Positions 1-14,400 of a stretch of 64,000 nt of DNA are shown in pieces. The stretch is from Anthonomus grandis grandis (lineage: Eukaryota > Arthropoda > Insecta > Coleoptera > Curculionidae). The translations under genes were made by a program, and so were the position numbers. Under the pieces are notes generated by a model. The model was not told the DNA's origin and searched no databases. It saw nothing but the letters and a program-made list of their open reading frames with translations. How positions within the stretch are numbered: the first letter of the stretch is position 1; every line of letters begins with the position of its first letter. The stretch lies in assembly GCF_022605725.1 (NCBI RefSeq), contig NC_065551.1:22878001-22942000 (forward strand). The letters are read 5' to 3'.

Positions 1-1350
1 GCATCAAGTTTGTATAAAATTATTATGCCCTCTGATATATTTTGACATACATTAAGATGCATAACCTAAATAGCTATGATTCCCTCTTTATCGGATTTCA
101 AAGAAATGTTAATATCTTTTCGATGTGAATCTAATACTAGTTTTATAAAAGGAATATTTCTGCTTAAATAGGTTTCTTTAGAAGCACCTTGTCTGTGTAA
201 AAATTGCATAAGTATTTCCTTTTTTAAACATTTATTTTTAAGAAGATAATGACTGTTTAAAGCATATTTCTTCTTTGCACGTCGAATTTTTGTTGTTTAT
301 TAATTCAGTAAAAATTTCATCGTTTTTTTTGTCTAATATTTTATTTTTACATTTATTTTTGTATACTTTATTGGTTAAAGAGTTTATAGTCATCTCTTTA
401 GCTTTATCATAAAAGTTCTCACCTTTGACTTCAATATATTAAATATAATTATTTATATGCAAATTAAATACATTGTTTCACCTAATCTTTTGTATGGGTT
501 TATATATTAAAAAAGATGTTATAATTGCTGTGAAAGATGCTATTATTTTAAAAATTTGAGTATCAAACAAAAAGAATACATGCTTATCAAAATATAAATA
601 TGCACAGTAAAAATAATTTGTATTATCTATTTAGACTTAAACATATTATATTTATTTTCGATCTTTAGCTCTATACCATGGAAATAATACACACGTGGTA
701 TCAAAAGAAATAGTAAAGTAAACAAATGCAAAGAAAAGGAAAATATTGTTGGAAATATTGTAGAATAAAACATATTTAAAATGTAACATCAAGTTTGCAT
801 GAAATTCTTATTTTCTCTGATATCTCTTGGCATACATAAATATGCATAACTTAATTAGCTATGATTCCTCCTTTATTACATTTCACAGAAATTTAATATC
901 TTTTTTGATAAGAGCCTATTACAAGTTTTAGAAAATATTTCTATAAATGGGCTTATATAGGATTCATTAAAATCTAATTGTCCGTTTAAAGATCGCATAA
1001 ATATTTAATTTTTTAAAAACTTTGACTCTGACTCTTTAATGAATATTTCTTTTTTACATGTCTTATCTTTGTATAATATACATAGAAAAGTGTAGATATA
1101 AGTAAACTAGTTATGATTCCTTCTTTATTGGATTTCAAAGAAATGATAATATTTTTTTCGATGTAACCCTAATACTAGTTTTATAAAATGTCTTTATAAA
1201 GCGGATATTTCTGCTTAACTAGAAGCACATTGTCCGTATAAAAGCCGCATAAATATTTCCTTTTTAAAACATTTATTTTTAAAGGCCTTGGTTCTTTAAG
1301 GCATATATCTCCTTTGCACGTTTTATCTCTATAGTAGGCAAAGAGAATTA
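1..1350. repeat. Diverged direct repeats, three to four copies
   Basis: Segments starting near 1, 785 and 1100 share ordered landmarks: CATCAAGTTTG, TAGCTATGATTCC, GGATTTCAAAGAAATG, CTAATACTAGTTTTATAAAA, ATATTTCTGCTTAA and GCATAAATATTTCC. A weaker piece near 1735-1850 keeps the TTAGAAGCA(C/T)(C/T)TTG and ATTTCCTTTTT landmarks. No coding potential is seen. These look like decayed copies of one interspersed repeat or an old local duplication, beyond the 3' end of the gene. Confidence 0.6.
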
Positions 1351-1832
1351 TAGACCATGATGTAAGCACGACTTTTAGGGATATCAAGCCACATTAAGAC
1401 TACTTATCAATCTGTTGTATATTGAACCATTACATTTTTTAATTATTAGTTTTTCTCTAAAGTCAATTTAGTTAATTTATTTAATATCAGCATGATCAAG
1501 GCGACATACTATACAGCATTGCAAGCAGGTAGAAAATTGTAAATGATAAATAACAAAAAAGATATGGTAAATGTAGTTAAAGAAAAATTAAATTTGCCAT
1601 AAGTAAAGAATGTATTATTAATTATTTCGTTTTAAGTTAAATCTAAAAATTCCGCATAATTTAAATATGTATTTTTTCTATCTAGAGCTTACCAGAGTAA
1701 AGAGTAAAGCCAGTTTAATATAGATATTATTTTCATTTCAACGGGTTTTTTTAGAAGCATTTTGTTCAAATAAGTGAAAATTTCCTTTTTCATACATGTT
1801 ATTTCTAAAAATAGCTTTTGCTCTTTGTTGCA

Positions 1833-1838
1833 TTTATT
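1833..1838 (-). promoter_or_regulatory. Possible poly(A) signal AATAAA
   Basis: An AATAAA hexamer lies 312 nt downstream of the stop codon of the DUF4758-like gene. In DNA this AT-rich the hexamer is common, so only the position supports it. Confidence 0.25.
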
Positions 1839-2149
1839 TTAACTTTAGTCTGTATACTAGGTAAAAAAATATAAAGGAAAACCAATATTTTATTTTACAT
1901 TCTCGTAGTTTTTAAGGTTTCTGCTTTGATGTCCTCTGACTAAAATTTTTATTACAAAATGAAGCCTATCAAAAACTTTTTTTGATAAATTGAATAAGTA
2001 AATATATGACTAGTATATACAATATTTACACTATATATTGTTGCATTCATGCACAAAAGAAGTAGGTATTAAAACAAGAAAGTATATGTAAAGAAAAGGA
2101 AAAAAATAAGCAGTAGACAAGAAAGAAGGGTTGCCAAACGTATTAAAAC

Positions 2150-2404
2150 TCACTTGGAATTTCGAGACTGATTTCTATTTTTCGACGATGACTTTTTGTA
2201 GGATTGACTGGTCGCGGTAACAGCAGTGGCGTCTTTCTCCGGCTTTTGTTCCACACTTTCGGGCTCCTTTTGTCGGTTCTTAAACCTCTTTCCCGGCTTC
2301 CTGGTGGTTTTTATCGAGTTTTGCGCGCTAAAAGCATCTCCCGCCGCAATGGACACATCCTCGTTAATGGAAGCGGCCGGTGTGGGTTCCAGGTGTTGTT
2401 GCTT
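2150..2404 (-). CDS. Coding exon 6: basic C-terminal tail and stop
   Basis: The acceptor is TATTTATCCAATTTGCAG. It encodes residues 357-440 in phase 0 and ends with TGA at 2152-2150. The tail is hydrophilic and basic, ending KSSSKNRNQSRNSK, with no cysteines or membrane segment. The open frame continues upstream of the acceptor, but that part is intron. Confidence 0.88.
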   Translation of the reverse strand, partial: KQQHLEPTPAASINEDVSIAAGDAFSAQNSIKTTRKPGKRFKNRQKEPESVEQKPEKDATAVTATSQSYKKSSSKNRNQSRNSK

Positions 2405-5400
2405 CTGCAAATTGGATAAATATTTAATTTTGCTAAGAGCTATCGCCACCGGCCATGGTTTATTTTCCTAATTGGATTTAAATAATTTATTCATGTTGAG
2501 GTATACATAAGCCAAATTTGGTCTAACTAGCTTGTTGATTGTTTGCTTACGCACAGTTTTTTAAAATCATTTATTAATAAGGTACACTACACTACAATAA
2601 ATTTTAATTCTTCACCTATATTTTTAACTTTTAAAATAACAGAAAGTCTAAATAACAAAACTAAAAAACATGTTATTTTATAACCCTTATCATACATTGT
2701 CTGACTCCTTTAATTCCTTTTATAAATTATTAAATGACGGGCAACGCGTTTTTCATGATTTTCAGATGAGAAAGGCAGCGTAGATGTCAGCAACTCTAAT
2801 CTGAGGCGCAGAAATGTACATCACTTGACTCTCTTTCCCTTTAATATTTTGAAAATAAAAGCCAATTTTATTCAGATCAAGTTCGCCTTAAGTGGAAAAC
2901 CCTTTTTAATAAATATGAAAATTGACGGGTTTAGTAGAATTTTTGAATTCATCCTGTTGAATGCAAATTAATATTTATACAGTTAATATTATATTACTCA
3001 TTGATGACTTAACTTTAATTTATAAATTAAAATACATAATTTAAATAAATGTTATTTTTTAAAGTTCCTCATTTTAGTCATAAACTCATTTGAAATATAA
3101 TAATGTAAATTAGTAACACCAAAAAATTGTCATATAAGTAAATTGTCATAATTTAAAAATATAATATGGTTTCCTTAAGGAGAGGTAATAACTTATATAT
3201 ATAATTATTTATTTATTTTACATATATAAATAATTATTTGTCTAGATTGTAATTTTTTGTATATTAATTTATATTATTAGTGATTTCCTGTTTATTTTAC
3301 CTTGATAACGCTAATAGGTAAATACTGTAATAAAACCTTTGTCGCCAAGTATTATCTTTTAAAACGAATTTGTGAAATGGCTGATTAACTTTTCTGAGTG
3401 AAATGAAATTAATAAATCTTCCTTTTTTTTCTCCTAATATTTTATTTTTATTATTATTCTACAATTTCTTACCTTGTTACTTTTTAAAGTAGGTGCAGCA
3501 GTTTTTAAAATCCTCAAACTCTGGGACGGAGCAATTTTTGCCTTTGGTGAAGTCTTGTCTTTGGGGCTGCCATAGACGTGCGAAGTACTTTGTAGTACTT
3601 GGGCATATTTGCCGTTAATGAAAGTTCCTATTACACTTGTCTCGTAAGACGTCATTATTCCATCGTGGACTACCATACCTTATATAATAAAACAAACATT
3701 TTAAAATTTGCATATTTATGTTATTTTGGAATTGTATTTACAAGAAACGTAAAATTTTTTCTTGTGAACATATTAATTTCGTCAAGTTTTTATGTTTGAT
3801 TATCTTGTTTTTTCAATCGTTTTATTAATTTGTAATTCAACTTAAAGATTTTTTTTCAAAATTGTACTAAAAACCCCATATATCGTGATCAGTAAACATA
3901 CTTAAGGTGGTTATTAGGGATACCTAAATTGGTCAATATGACTTTAGTGTATACCTACAATCATTTAATTTTAGGATTGGACTAAAATATTTTTTAATAT
4001 ATTTCCTTTCAAATAAGCACTTTGTAGATATAATATTTAAACTGTTTATAAAAGTACAATAAATTAGGAACAAAATTAAATTTAAAATAGAATTTGGTAA
4101 GCAATAATAATAAATTGAGTGTTATGGATTTTTTTTAATAATTTTTTGTTGCATTTAATTCATACTATATATAGTTTTATGTATAGATATAAAAATTAAT
4201 TTTACAGACATATGAGTGACATTTGTAAATAAATTAATAAATTAACAAAATGCAGAAAAACGTGACCTAATTTTAGAAGGCTTGGACACTAACCACAACA
4301 TCTAATTATTTTAGAAATCATTTTTATAAAGTAACGATGCATCCAGTTTATATTATTTAATTTTTTCGTTAAGAAATGTCAAATTTTTAAAATAACGAGC
4401 ACTTAACTATCTAGTTAATTCAAACAAATAAATATTATTAAAGTCAAGGCAAAAGTCAAGGCAAGTGCACATTTTTCTTGCACATCAATCTGCCTTATGC
4501 AATTTGATTTTTATGAAATTTACTGATATTAAAAATATCATCTTACGTTAAATAGACCTCATTCACAAAATTCGCAAAATCATTTAAATAAATCATACAA
4601 ACAAAATATATACAAAGAAAAAAACAAAAAATACAACAGAACATACAAAAAACTTAAGAATTTTATAAATTGTTTGAGGTCATATTTCCTTAAAAACTAT
4701 AAAATATATATACATTCACTTGTATACAAAGTCGGCAAAAAAAAGCAGGCACCTGTTTACAAAAACATTATTAGCAAACTACTAATTTGTTTACTACTAA
4801 TTATTTATGTACATTATCATAACAACATAAACAAATTAACCAGTGTTTAGGAAGCGCGTGCTTAAAATTAGATAACATTAATTATTAAAAAAGTCGTTTA
4901 CTGTGTATAAGGCTCTCTCCAGTAAGTATGATTTCAGAGCTTTCCGAAATTTGGTAAAAGTTGTTATTGATTTGATTTCAAATAGGAGATGATTGTGCAT
5001 TTTTTTTGCATTGTAAAGAATGGAATGTTTAACTAGTTCTGATCGTGGGGTTGGTAGATGAAGATCGTACTCTGCGTTTCTAAAAGGATAATTGTGAGAT
5101 GGCCTTTCTGACATGTCTGATAAGTGCTTGCGGATTAGGCAGACGGATTCAAATATAAATAAGGAAGGAAGAGTTAGTATTTTAAATTTTTTAAAATATT
5201 CCTGGCAGTTAGTTCTGTAATTTAGTCTTAATGAATAGCGTATAGCTCTCTTTTGTAGCTTAAATATGCGCTCAAATTGAGTCGCACGTACCCCAAAACG
5301 GAAGGGCATATTGGAGGTGCGACTCAAACAGGGCATAATAAACTGTTATAGCCGTTGCCAAACTTAGCTCCCTGGATACTGATCTCAGAGCAAAACATAC

Positions 5401-8400
5401 AGAACTTAATTTTTTGGATAAGGAATCGATGTGGATATCCTATTTTAAAGAGTTGTCTACCATCAGTCCCAAGAACTTTACGAAATCAACGACCTCCATT
5501 CTGTTGTTGTTAATTACAAAAGGTTGCAACGCACCGCGAAATGATAATACTTTAGTTTTTGAGACGTTAAGGCACAAGAGATTTGATTCGCACCGATTTA
5601 ATGGTGACTAGGTCACGAGATATGGTTTTACGAACAGCCACTATATTTAAGTTGCTCCAAGAAAAACTAGTATCGTCCGCAAAGAGACAAATTTTACCTT
5701 TTATGTCCAGATTAGCAATATCATTTATAAATAGAAGAAACAAAATAGGGCCTAGAACTGAGCTCTGAGGTACCCCGCATTCTACTGGCTTGCACGAAGA
5801 CGTCATCGAATCAACCCTAACAAACTGATTCCTGTTGTTCAGGTATGACTTGAACCACTCGAGGTGTTCCTCTAATTCCATAATGCTGCAATTTATTAAT
5901 TAGGATATTATGGTTTACACTGTCGAAAGCTTTAGAGAAATCATAGAAAATTGTTGCTGTAGAGAGATGGCTGTTTAGGCTGGAGTATATATTATTAAAG
6001 AGGGACAACAAAGCGTCATTGGTGCACTTGTTACTCAAGAATCTGAACTGATGCGGGGTTATAATTTTATATTTAAGCAAAAAGGATAAAAGTCGTTTCT
6101 TTACCAGTCTTTCAATAATCTTCGATAATGTAGGGAGAAGTGCAATTGGGTGGTAGTTTGAACATTGATCCTTCTCGCCCCCTTTATGTAAAGGAATAAT
6201 AATTGCCGTCTTAAGGCAGCTTGGAAAGATTCCAATTTGAAGAGATATATTAATCAAGTTGGTAAGATGGTTTAAAGTGATATCCGGGAGATTTGAAAAC
6301 ATTTTGAGTGTTAGACCATCAGCCCCAGAGGAAGATTTGTTTTTAATGTCTTTTATTGTGCTGCGTAGTTCTTCTAATGCTATGGGTGTAAAAAAGAAAT
6401 TATGTAAATTCTCATTAGCGAGATATGAGAGAGGATCGTGGGAAGGAGTTACGGTATTCATGAGATTTTTGGCTACATTTATAAAGTAGTTGGTAAAGTT
6501 ATCTGGTGAAGTGGAGATTGTGATAGATGGAGAAGCCTTATCCCTTAATTCATTAACAAAAGACCAAGTCTCCTTACCAACATTTCCAGAATTAGAAATC
6601 CTTTTATTGTAATAGAGGTCCTTGGCTGCCTTTATTGTGTTTTGGTAAATTTTTTTGTACAGCCTTACGTAATCGTGGAAGAACACGCTGTTTGAGAATT
6701 TTTTTAAGTGTGATAAGGAGCGTATATTTTTAGAAGACAAGCGTAAGCCTTTAGTAGACCAGGGTTTTTTTTGTTTAATTTTGATGGGTCTTAGAGGAAA
6801 TGAGTTGGATGCCAAATCAGACAGTGACTTTATAAATCGAGAAAACTCAGTGTTAACATCATCAGATAGGAAGTCCCGGTCCGTTCTTAGACATAGATTT
6901 TTGAAATTTAAGAATTTTTTTTCTCCAAAGATACGGCACATTTTGCGCGGAAATCTTTTATTTTTGTGATTTAGAGAAAATTTAGTTAACACTGTTTCAT
7001 GATCGGAGAAACCTGAGTTAAAGAAAGTTGAATCAACGAGTTCCGGATCAAAGGTTGATACGACGTAGTCAATGATATAAGAGCTAGTTTTGGTTATTCT
7101 GGTTGGGGAGTAAATATGCATAACCATCCCAAATAAATCAAATATGTACTGAAGGGATTCCTTAGCAGTACACACACTGGAGAAGTCAATATCAAGATCG
7201 CCACACAAAATTAATTTGCTTATTAAGGGCAGGGATTCTAGCAAGCTTAATAATTTTTGGCAGAAAATTTGCACGTCCGCGTCAGGTGTTTTGTAAATAG
7301 AAACTATATTAAGGTCAAAGGTATTATAATAGACGATGGAAAATTCGAATACTTTTTAGGATAATAAATTATCAAATTTTGTGACCACAGAAAAATCGTT
7401 GTTAGTGGATATTATCATAGTACCTACCTGAGATAAATTACTTCTATTATATCTAGCTAAAGTGGTATAGTTTTTAATAAATACAGGCTCATCAGTCTTT
7501 AACCAATGTTCTGTTATGGCACCAATATGTGGAAAGTTTAGCTCTTCCAATAAAAGATGTAATTCGTCTGTTTTATGTCTGTTACCTTAGATATGATACG
7601 GGTATTCTTTTTCTTTCTAAAGCAGATGCCGTACGCGTATTGGTGGTAATCTTAATTGAGCATCTGTTCTTATAACACTTGTCTTAAAATTTTCACGCCA
7701 AAACGTATGTCCAAAACGTTTTCTTTAAAAGGTTTTCCATTTGGAGTTCTCTCAATGTAAATATCAATAAAAGAAGTTCGATCCTTTGATTCTTGTTAAA
7801 TAATTTAAAACTTAAGCAAAACTTTGGTGATATGGTGATTACTGTGATAATATCTATAAACAAAATTAATATTTGCATTTGAAAAGAGTGCTATTTTTTA
7901 ATTCACAATAAGCCGAGATTAATAAGTTATCAAAAATAGGGAAATCAATAATAATGAATATAACGTTAAACATAATTATGGAATAAAAAGAAAAATTAAG
8001 AATAATGAAAGCAAGTTAAGTCCCTGTTCCTTTATTATTTTTAGCATTTTCTTTGGATATACAAAATGATTTATTCATCTTATTTTATTGTTTATTTATC
8101 CAAGAAAGTGGATTTTTTAAATATTATGGAACTGAATTTATGAAGATACCATATAAAAAAATAATATAAAAATAAAATAACCAGCCACAATGTATATTCG
8201 CAATATAGTCGTTTTCACGTAAAACGCTTTTTGAACCTTTAGGTGTTCTACTAGCACCATTTTTTGTAAATACAATGGGTCCTATAACACCATGTATATT
8301 GCCGGAAGCCTCAAATCACTTCCGAAAAGAAATTTTGGAAATGTTTCAATTTTAATTAAAAAACCGTGATTCGTATGTAGAAATTCATTTTTACCCTATT

Positions 8401-11400
8401 GTTACCAACAAGTATTAAAAGTCTAATAAATAAGTAGTACAAATTGTTAAAACGTAAGGAGATAAAAACCCTGTAAATACAATAAAAAAAGAATAAGATA
8501 TACACCATGAATATTTGGAGTATTTCTTTGAATTAAACTATATTAAGCTTATAGCTCTTAACTTTTTTAAATATTTTTCCTAAATTTTATCATTTCTTAT
8601 TAACGCAATAAATATTATCAATAACATTCTTGCAGGTAAAATTAAGTAAAAATTGGAAAGCCATTTCAATTTTATTTGGGCAGAGGTATCTCATATAGTC
8701 GAGATGCACTACTATCTTGTAACTTAAATTTCCATGTTTTGAATTTGGATTTGAATTAATAATCACTTGTACGAGAAGGAGAATCATTGCAATAGTTTTT
8801 GTGTAAACAATAAAATTCAAAAACCAAAACTTAGTGCAGGCTAGGCTGTTTCTGCAACCTTAAAACGCTACTATTCCAATACCTCCAGCAAACAAAAAGC
8901 AAAAGGAATATTTAAATTGACGTGTCTTTCTGAATTTGCATATTTTTAACTGCAAGAAAAAGGTTAGCAAATTTTAAACTGCCATCCTGTATGTAAAATT
9001 CAAATAACACACTGATACAATACCTTCCATTTTTGAAACTAATCCGGTAGGTTGTGGGTCGTTCTTCTTGTTTTTCGGTTCGGCCGTCGCCCGAGGTTTC
9101 AACTGAAACTTAGAGCTCGGCCTTAAGTTTATTACTTTGTACGTCTCCTCCACGACCTCCGACGGTTGTCTGGATAGGAAATCGTATTCGGGCTCGCCGA
9201 TGTTATTTCCGATAATCACGGCCGGCTGATCTTCCTCGTCTGATTTTACTTGAACGACACTTCGGGTTGGTTTTTCCTCTGTTATTACCTCGACCTTACT
9301 CGCTATGATCTGGAATAGTGAAGTTTTCAAGTGGTTAAGTTTTCTATATTTATGTGGGATAAGTGTTATTGCCCGGCAGTTTGACAAGAAACTTTACGAA
9401 ATTACCACTATATAATTTTATCGCCTTTAAATAAAATTGGGGAAATGGCGACTAGGGATAATGTTATTATTGGCTCAATAAAACCTTTAAAGTCACTTAA
9501 AATAAAAAAGTCCATGTAGAAATAAAACTTCAATTTACAATTGTAAACCTGTCTACAATATGAGCTGCTAAAAACTAATCAGTTGTTTTGTTTTTTGGTT
9601 TCGAAGAATAATAAAAAATGTTATCTTCTATATATATGGCATAGTATTAACTCACATATTTCATTGGTAGCTCTAGTATTAGGTGCTCAAAATACCTTCA
9701 TATAATATTGACATTTAATATTTTATACCTTCTAGCCATTCTTCTATATCTAGTAATGAAGCTGAGTTATTTATGCATACAACAGAGATATAAAATTAGA
9801 TTTCCCAGAAACTCTAGATATATAATAAGCTTTTAAAACTTTCGTCATAGCAACTATAAATAATTAAGTTTATGTTATATCTCGCATCATATTTGGTAAT
9901 TTAATTTGACAACTCGTTATATATAGAAATTAAGTCTTTTATTTAGAGATACAAAATATTTATATTTATAACTTTTATATATTCTGAGTTTCTTTGAGAT
10001 AAACAAAAGTACAAATATTGATGATTAGCAGGTACAATAAAAAAAGATGTTTTATTTTATTTTAAGTTATTATATTAATATGTTTTTTTTACTGCACTTT
10101 ATAGTCAATAAATAATTATAAACTATCTATAAAAATAGACTTCTCAAATAAAAAAATAAATAGTAATAAAATAATCGTTTAAAAAATTGATTATGCAACA
10201 TAATGTTTTAACATAATTTCGTTATTCTGTAATACTAAATGAAATTAAGGATAAATTTGCGCACACATTTTTAAAATAATATAATTTTAATAATATAATA
10301 ATCTCTACTTATAATAATATGATAATTTATTCACATATTACATAATATCAAAAAAACTATAAAAATTAAAACAGTTTTTTTTAGATTTTGTTTATTATGT
10401 ACAAGAAATACAAAGTAAATAAAATTTTTAAATCTGTTAGGTATTCAAATAATAATTATTTTATTCCTTATAAAATGTAGTATAATAAAATGTTAAAACG
10501 ATGATAATTTTAAATTAGCCACATTTAATTATTCAATATTACATTATATTTTATAGCGATTATTTAATGACAAGAATAATTACAATAATAAATTTAACTA
10601 GGAATTTAATAGGCAAACAATTTAGTTAAGGAAATGAAGATTAAAGCATTAAATGAATTCACTCTATTAAGAAAATATACTAACAAATGTTTAATTAGAA
10701 CTAATTTATCCTATAATCGTAAAATTAATTTTTTTTAGTTAAATACAATACTATAATATGTTGATTATTAAAAAGTATTTTTTGGTTAAAACTAGGGATC
10801 ATTTTTACCAAAATATGATTTAAGATCCAACAAAGGCAGAAATCGCCAAAAGAAGGTCTAGTTATTAAAAAAAAATCATTTAGAGAATTTATTAATAATA
10901 TAATTGAACCTATAGAATTATTTTGTATCCGAACCGATTGCGAATCAGAATTTTTAAACAACAATTCGTAATTTTGTATATTGAATTTCGCTAATGTTTG
11001 ATGGTTTTATTAAGTTACTACTTAAATTTAGTACTTAAGTTTTAAAAATTCTTTTTTGCCTTTACTTTTTTATCTTACTTCTTTTTTAAGTTCATAAAAG
11101 TTTAAAATTTGAAGCAGATATTAAATAAATATTTAGTAAACAAATATCTTATTTTTGACATAAAAAATATAACAGACATTAAAAATAAAATCAACCTTTT
11201 TTTTTAATCTTAATTAAAATATACAAATACATTAACAGTTCGACGAGATGCAACATTATCTGTAAAGAGCCAAAGTTTTTCAGATACAGAACAACAAGAC
11301 AACAGGATAAGATAATCTAGTTAAAATAAACTAAAACAAAGTAGAATAAAGTAATCTGAGACAACATATGTCATTTGCTTAAAAATTATATAGAACATGC

Positions 11401-14400
11401 CACACATAGACATTAAGCTTTCTGTTTAGTTTGATATTGCTATTTGCCATAAAACCAAGGGATAGACTTCAGATTTGGTCAAAATTTGGTGTTATATCCT
11501 AAGTTTAAAGAACGGTTTTTATATTATAAAAGGCTTAAAAGAATTCACCATTAGGATAAATTTTATTTTATTTGGTCCATAAATCTGGGTCTGTATTTAA
11601 GATCATTGGGCTATTATTAAAATTTTTTTTAAAAAATTCATTTATTAACTAATTAACGAATAAAAAAGGGTTATTGTTTGGATGCACCTTTAAATAATTA
11701 TCAGTATAAGCCTTAGCCCTAAATTTTCTCTACCTATAATGAAAATTCCATCTCTACACTGATTAAAGATATCAAATACTGTATTATTTTGTAAATTTTG
11801 AGGAGCAAACAAGAATGAATTAACAGCATTATCTGCAGATATGTTGACCATTATTATATCAAAGCAAAACTATAACATATAAATTACCCGAAAATCTTAG
11901 TTTGAGGATCTGATAAGGGTAGTAGAATAAAATGACCAAAGAGGAATATTCTTCTGCCATGTATCGTATGATAAATAATTATTCGATTTGTAAATGATTA
12001 GGAAAAAGAATGATTTTTTACATTTATAAAAATGGTTGCCTCTCTGAGTCTAAAAATAAAACATTAAAAAAGTATCACAAACTAAACTGAATAGGTTAAA
12101 AAAAATATATAATAAAAGATTTTAAGCCCTAGACCAGTTACATCAATTCTTTACCCTATAAAGTCTTTTAATTACTATATAAAATAATTTTATTATTGAT
12201 AAATTTATCTACACTTATAAATAAAACGACTTTTAAATTTGAGTATTATATAAAATGTTTTGCTTAATGACTATATTTTATTATACTATATCAATTTACT
12301 AACATCCCAAAACAACAAGTTATAAAAAAAAATGGTAAACAGAGATTTCTGGTTGGTAGATCTGATTATTTTTTTGTTTATATACTAGCCACTTTTTATC
12401 AACATTTGTAGAAAACTACAATGGCGAACCAGGCAAGCTCTTATCCAGACCTAAGACGTACTTAACCAGATCCATAAGGAAATACTGTTTCCATTAAATT
12501 TGTTAAATTATATGTTAATGATATATTTAGTTGTCACAAAGGATAAAACACATACCATAGTTAAGCATTTTAATTCCTTTGACGCAAATTTAAATTTTAT
12601 CATAGAAATTGAATTTAAAGGCCAGCTCCTATTTTTTGATACACTAGAGTACACAAAATAAGATGGTTTCTTAAGAATCAATTAATATAAAAAAAACTAA
12701 CCTACCAAACTTGGGCTTTTAAATTATTTCTAAACCAGCCCCATACAACACAAGATTAACACAATACAAAATTTGTGACCCATTGAATTAGGTAACGAAT
12801 CTTTCACTTATTAGTCAAATCTCTTCTAATAACTCTCTAATATTACCCCAGCAATTTTGAATATAGAGTAATAGAAATAAATATAGAATTAAATAAATAT
12901 AGAATAAATGAATATAGAGATATAGAAAAAAAATTGCACATTTTCCCAGGCTTTATGGCATAATTAGAGAAAAAATTCAACAATGTTGGATTCTCTTTAG
13001 TCATTTATGTACGAAAACCGTTTCAAAACTATTCTCTAAATTTAAAGGGGTAACATCAATTTTTGACCAATCTGGAAACATGTACTTTGTCCCTTGCTAT
13101 TATGTCGAGCAATATATTGAATAAACTAAACTGAGATTGGTTAATAGAATTAAACAACAAATTAAATTTAGTATACTACTACTTTACTTTAAACCGTCAA
13201 CAAACGTCAATTAAAACCTCGTAGGCATCTATTTTACTGTATTTTTCTGAATTATAATGTCCAGGTGGCATGTTATATGCAATTTTTTGAAGTATATGAT
13301 AGTATATTTAAATTATATATTGTCCTCAATTACCTTAACCCAGTTTGTTTAAGTATACCTTAATAAGATAATTTTAACTTAGTTTTTTTTATAACCTATT
13401 TAAGTTTTTATGATTTTCGTTATTAGATGTGAAACATATTAATAAAACATGTAACACAGTTGGAATTTTTAACGTGAAGAAGGTCGAAACATCGCTAAAT
13501 AAATATTAACGTTTTTTGTTTGCTGTTTTGTATGTCAAGAAATTTTTGCTTTTTAGTGTAAAGTAAGGACGATATCATGTTGTATACCTTATATAATTTA
13601 ATTAGTTAATATAAAATCATTTTTGCTAAGTAAACCCTTATAAATTTAAGAGCGACTAAATAGGCTTTTACTGAAACAACAGTATAAAACCGCATTAAAA
13701 TTGGATTGCACTACTCTCTCCCTACCTACTTACCGACTTAGCAGCTTTAGTTACCACATCCACTTTGGTGACTACATTTTGATGCACTGCACTGGGTTTA
13801 GTTTCCTCGATAACCTCAACTTTACTTATAATTATCGGAGCTTTCTGTACGGGTTTACTCTGAATTGCATTCACCTGGGAGATGGGCGAGGATTTTATCT
13901 CTACTTTACTTGAAACTAATTTTGGTGCAGGATTTACTTGCACTATCGACGCCACTTTCTGGCTTATTTCTGTTTTTTTGCTAATCTGAGTTTTTGATGG
14001 TTGTATATTGATTACTTCATTATTGGCTAATGGTGGGGCGTTATCGACGATTACGTTGGATGACACATCTTTAGGCTTTTCTATAAAAAATGCGTTATTT
14101 TATTTTAAAAAGGGTTTATAGTTACTTACCTGTTAAAGGTGCCGATGAGCTTTGAGGTGAAAATACCATTACAGTGTTACCAATCGTCGTCGTGAAGTCT
14201 AAGAAACCATAAACGGTTTGTGTTACCAAATTAAGATCTTGTACTACCGGTGTTGCCACTTGTGCTGCTCCATCAGGAATGAAAACTTGACTTTGAGTTG
14301 ATGAAATTAAACAAACTGTAACAAAAAAATCGGTCAATTATAAAAGTGATTAAATATTTTATTCCGCCTATCAATAAGCTTTGTGTAAATAAAAGCTAAA

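Larger units (their letters stand above)
4878..7605 (-). mobile_element. Decayed jockey-like non-LTR retrotransposon (LINE)
   Basis: Reading on the minus strand from about 7605 to 4878 gives the end of an APE-type endonuclease, a reverse transcriptase and the C-terminal region of a LINE ORF2. The endonuclease has ITEHWL, GDLDIDF and FSDHETV. The reverse transcriptase has the YDFSKAFDSVNH core, a CGVPQSSVLGPILFLLFINDI segment (the usual G after Q is S) and the catalytic FADDTSF. The frame is broken at least three times. No ORF1 or 5' UTR is recognised, so the copy is probably 5'-truncated. It lies in intron 4 of the host gene, in the same orientation. The clade call is from motif style and is uncertain. 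Confidence 0.85.

Noticed and set aside
2204..2471. Two plus-strand open frames
   Set aside because: Both are antisense to exon 6 of the host gene.
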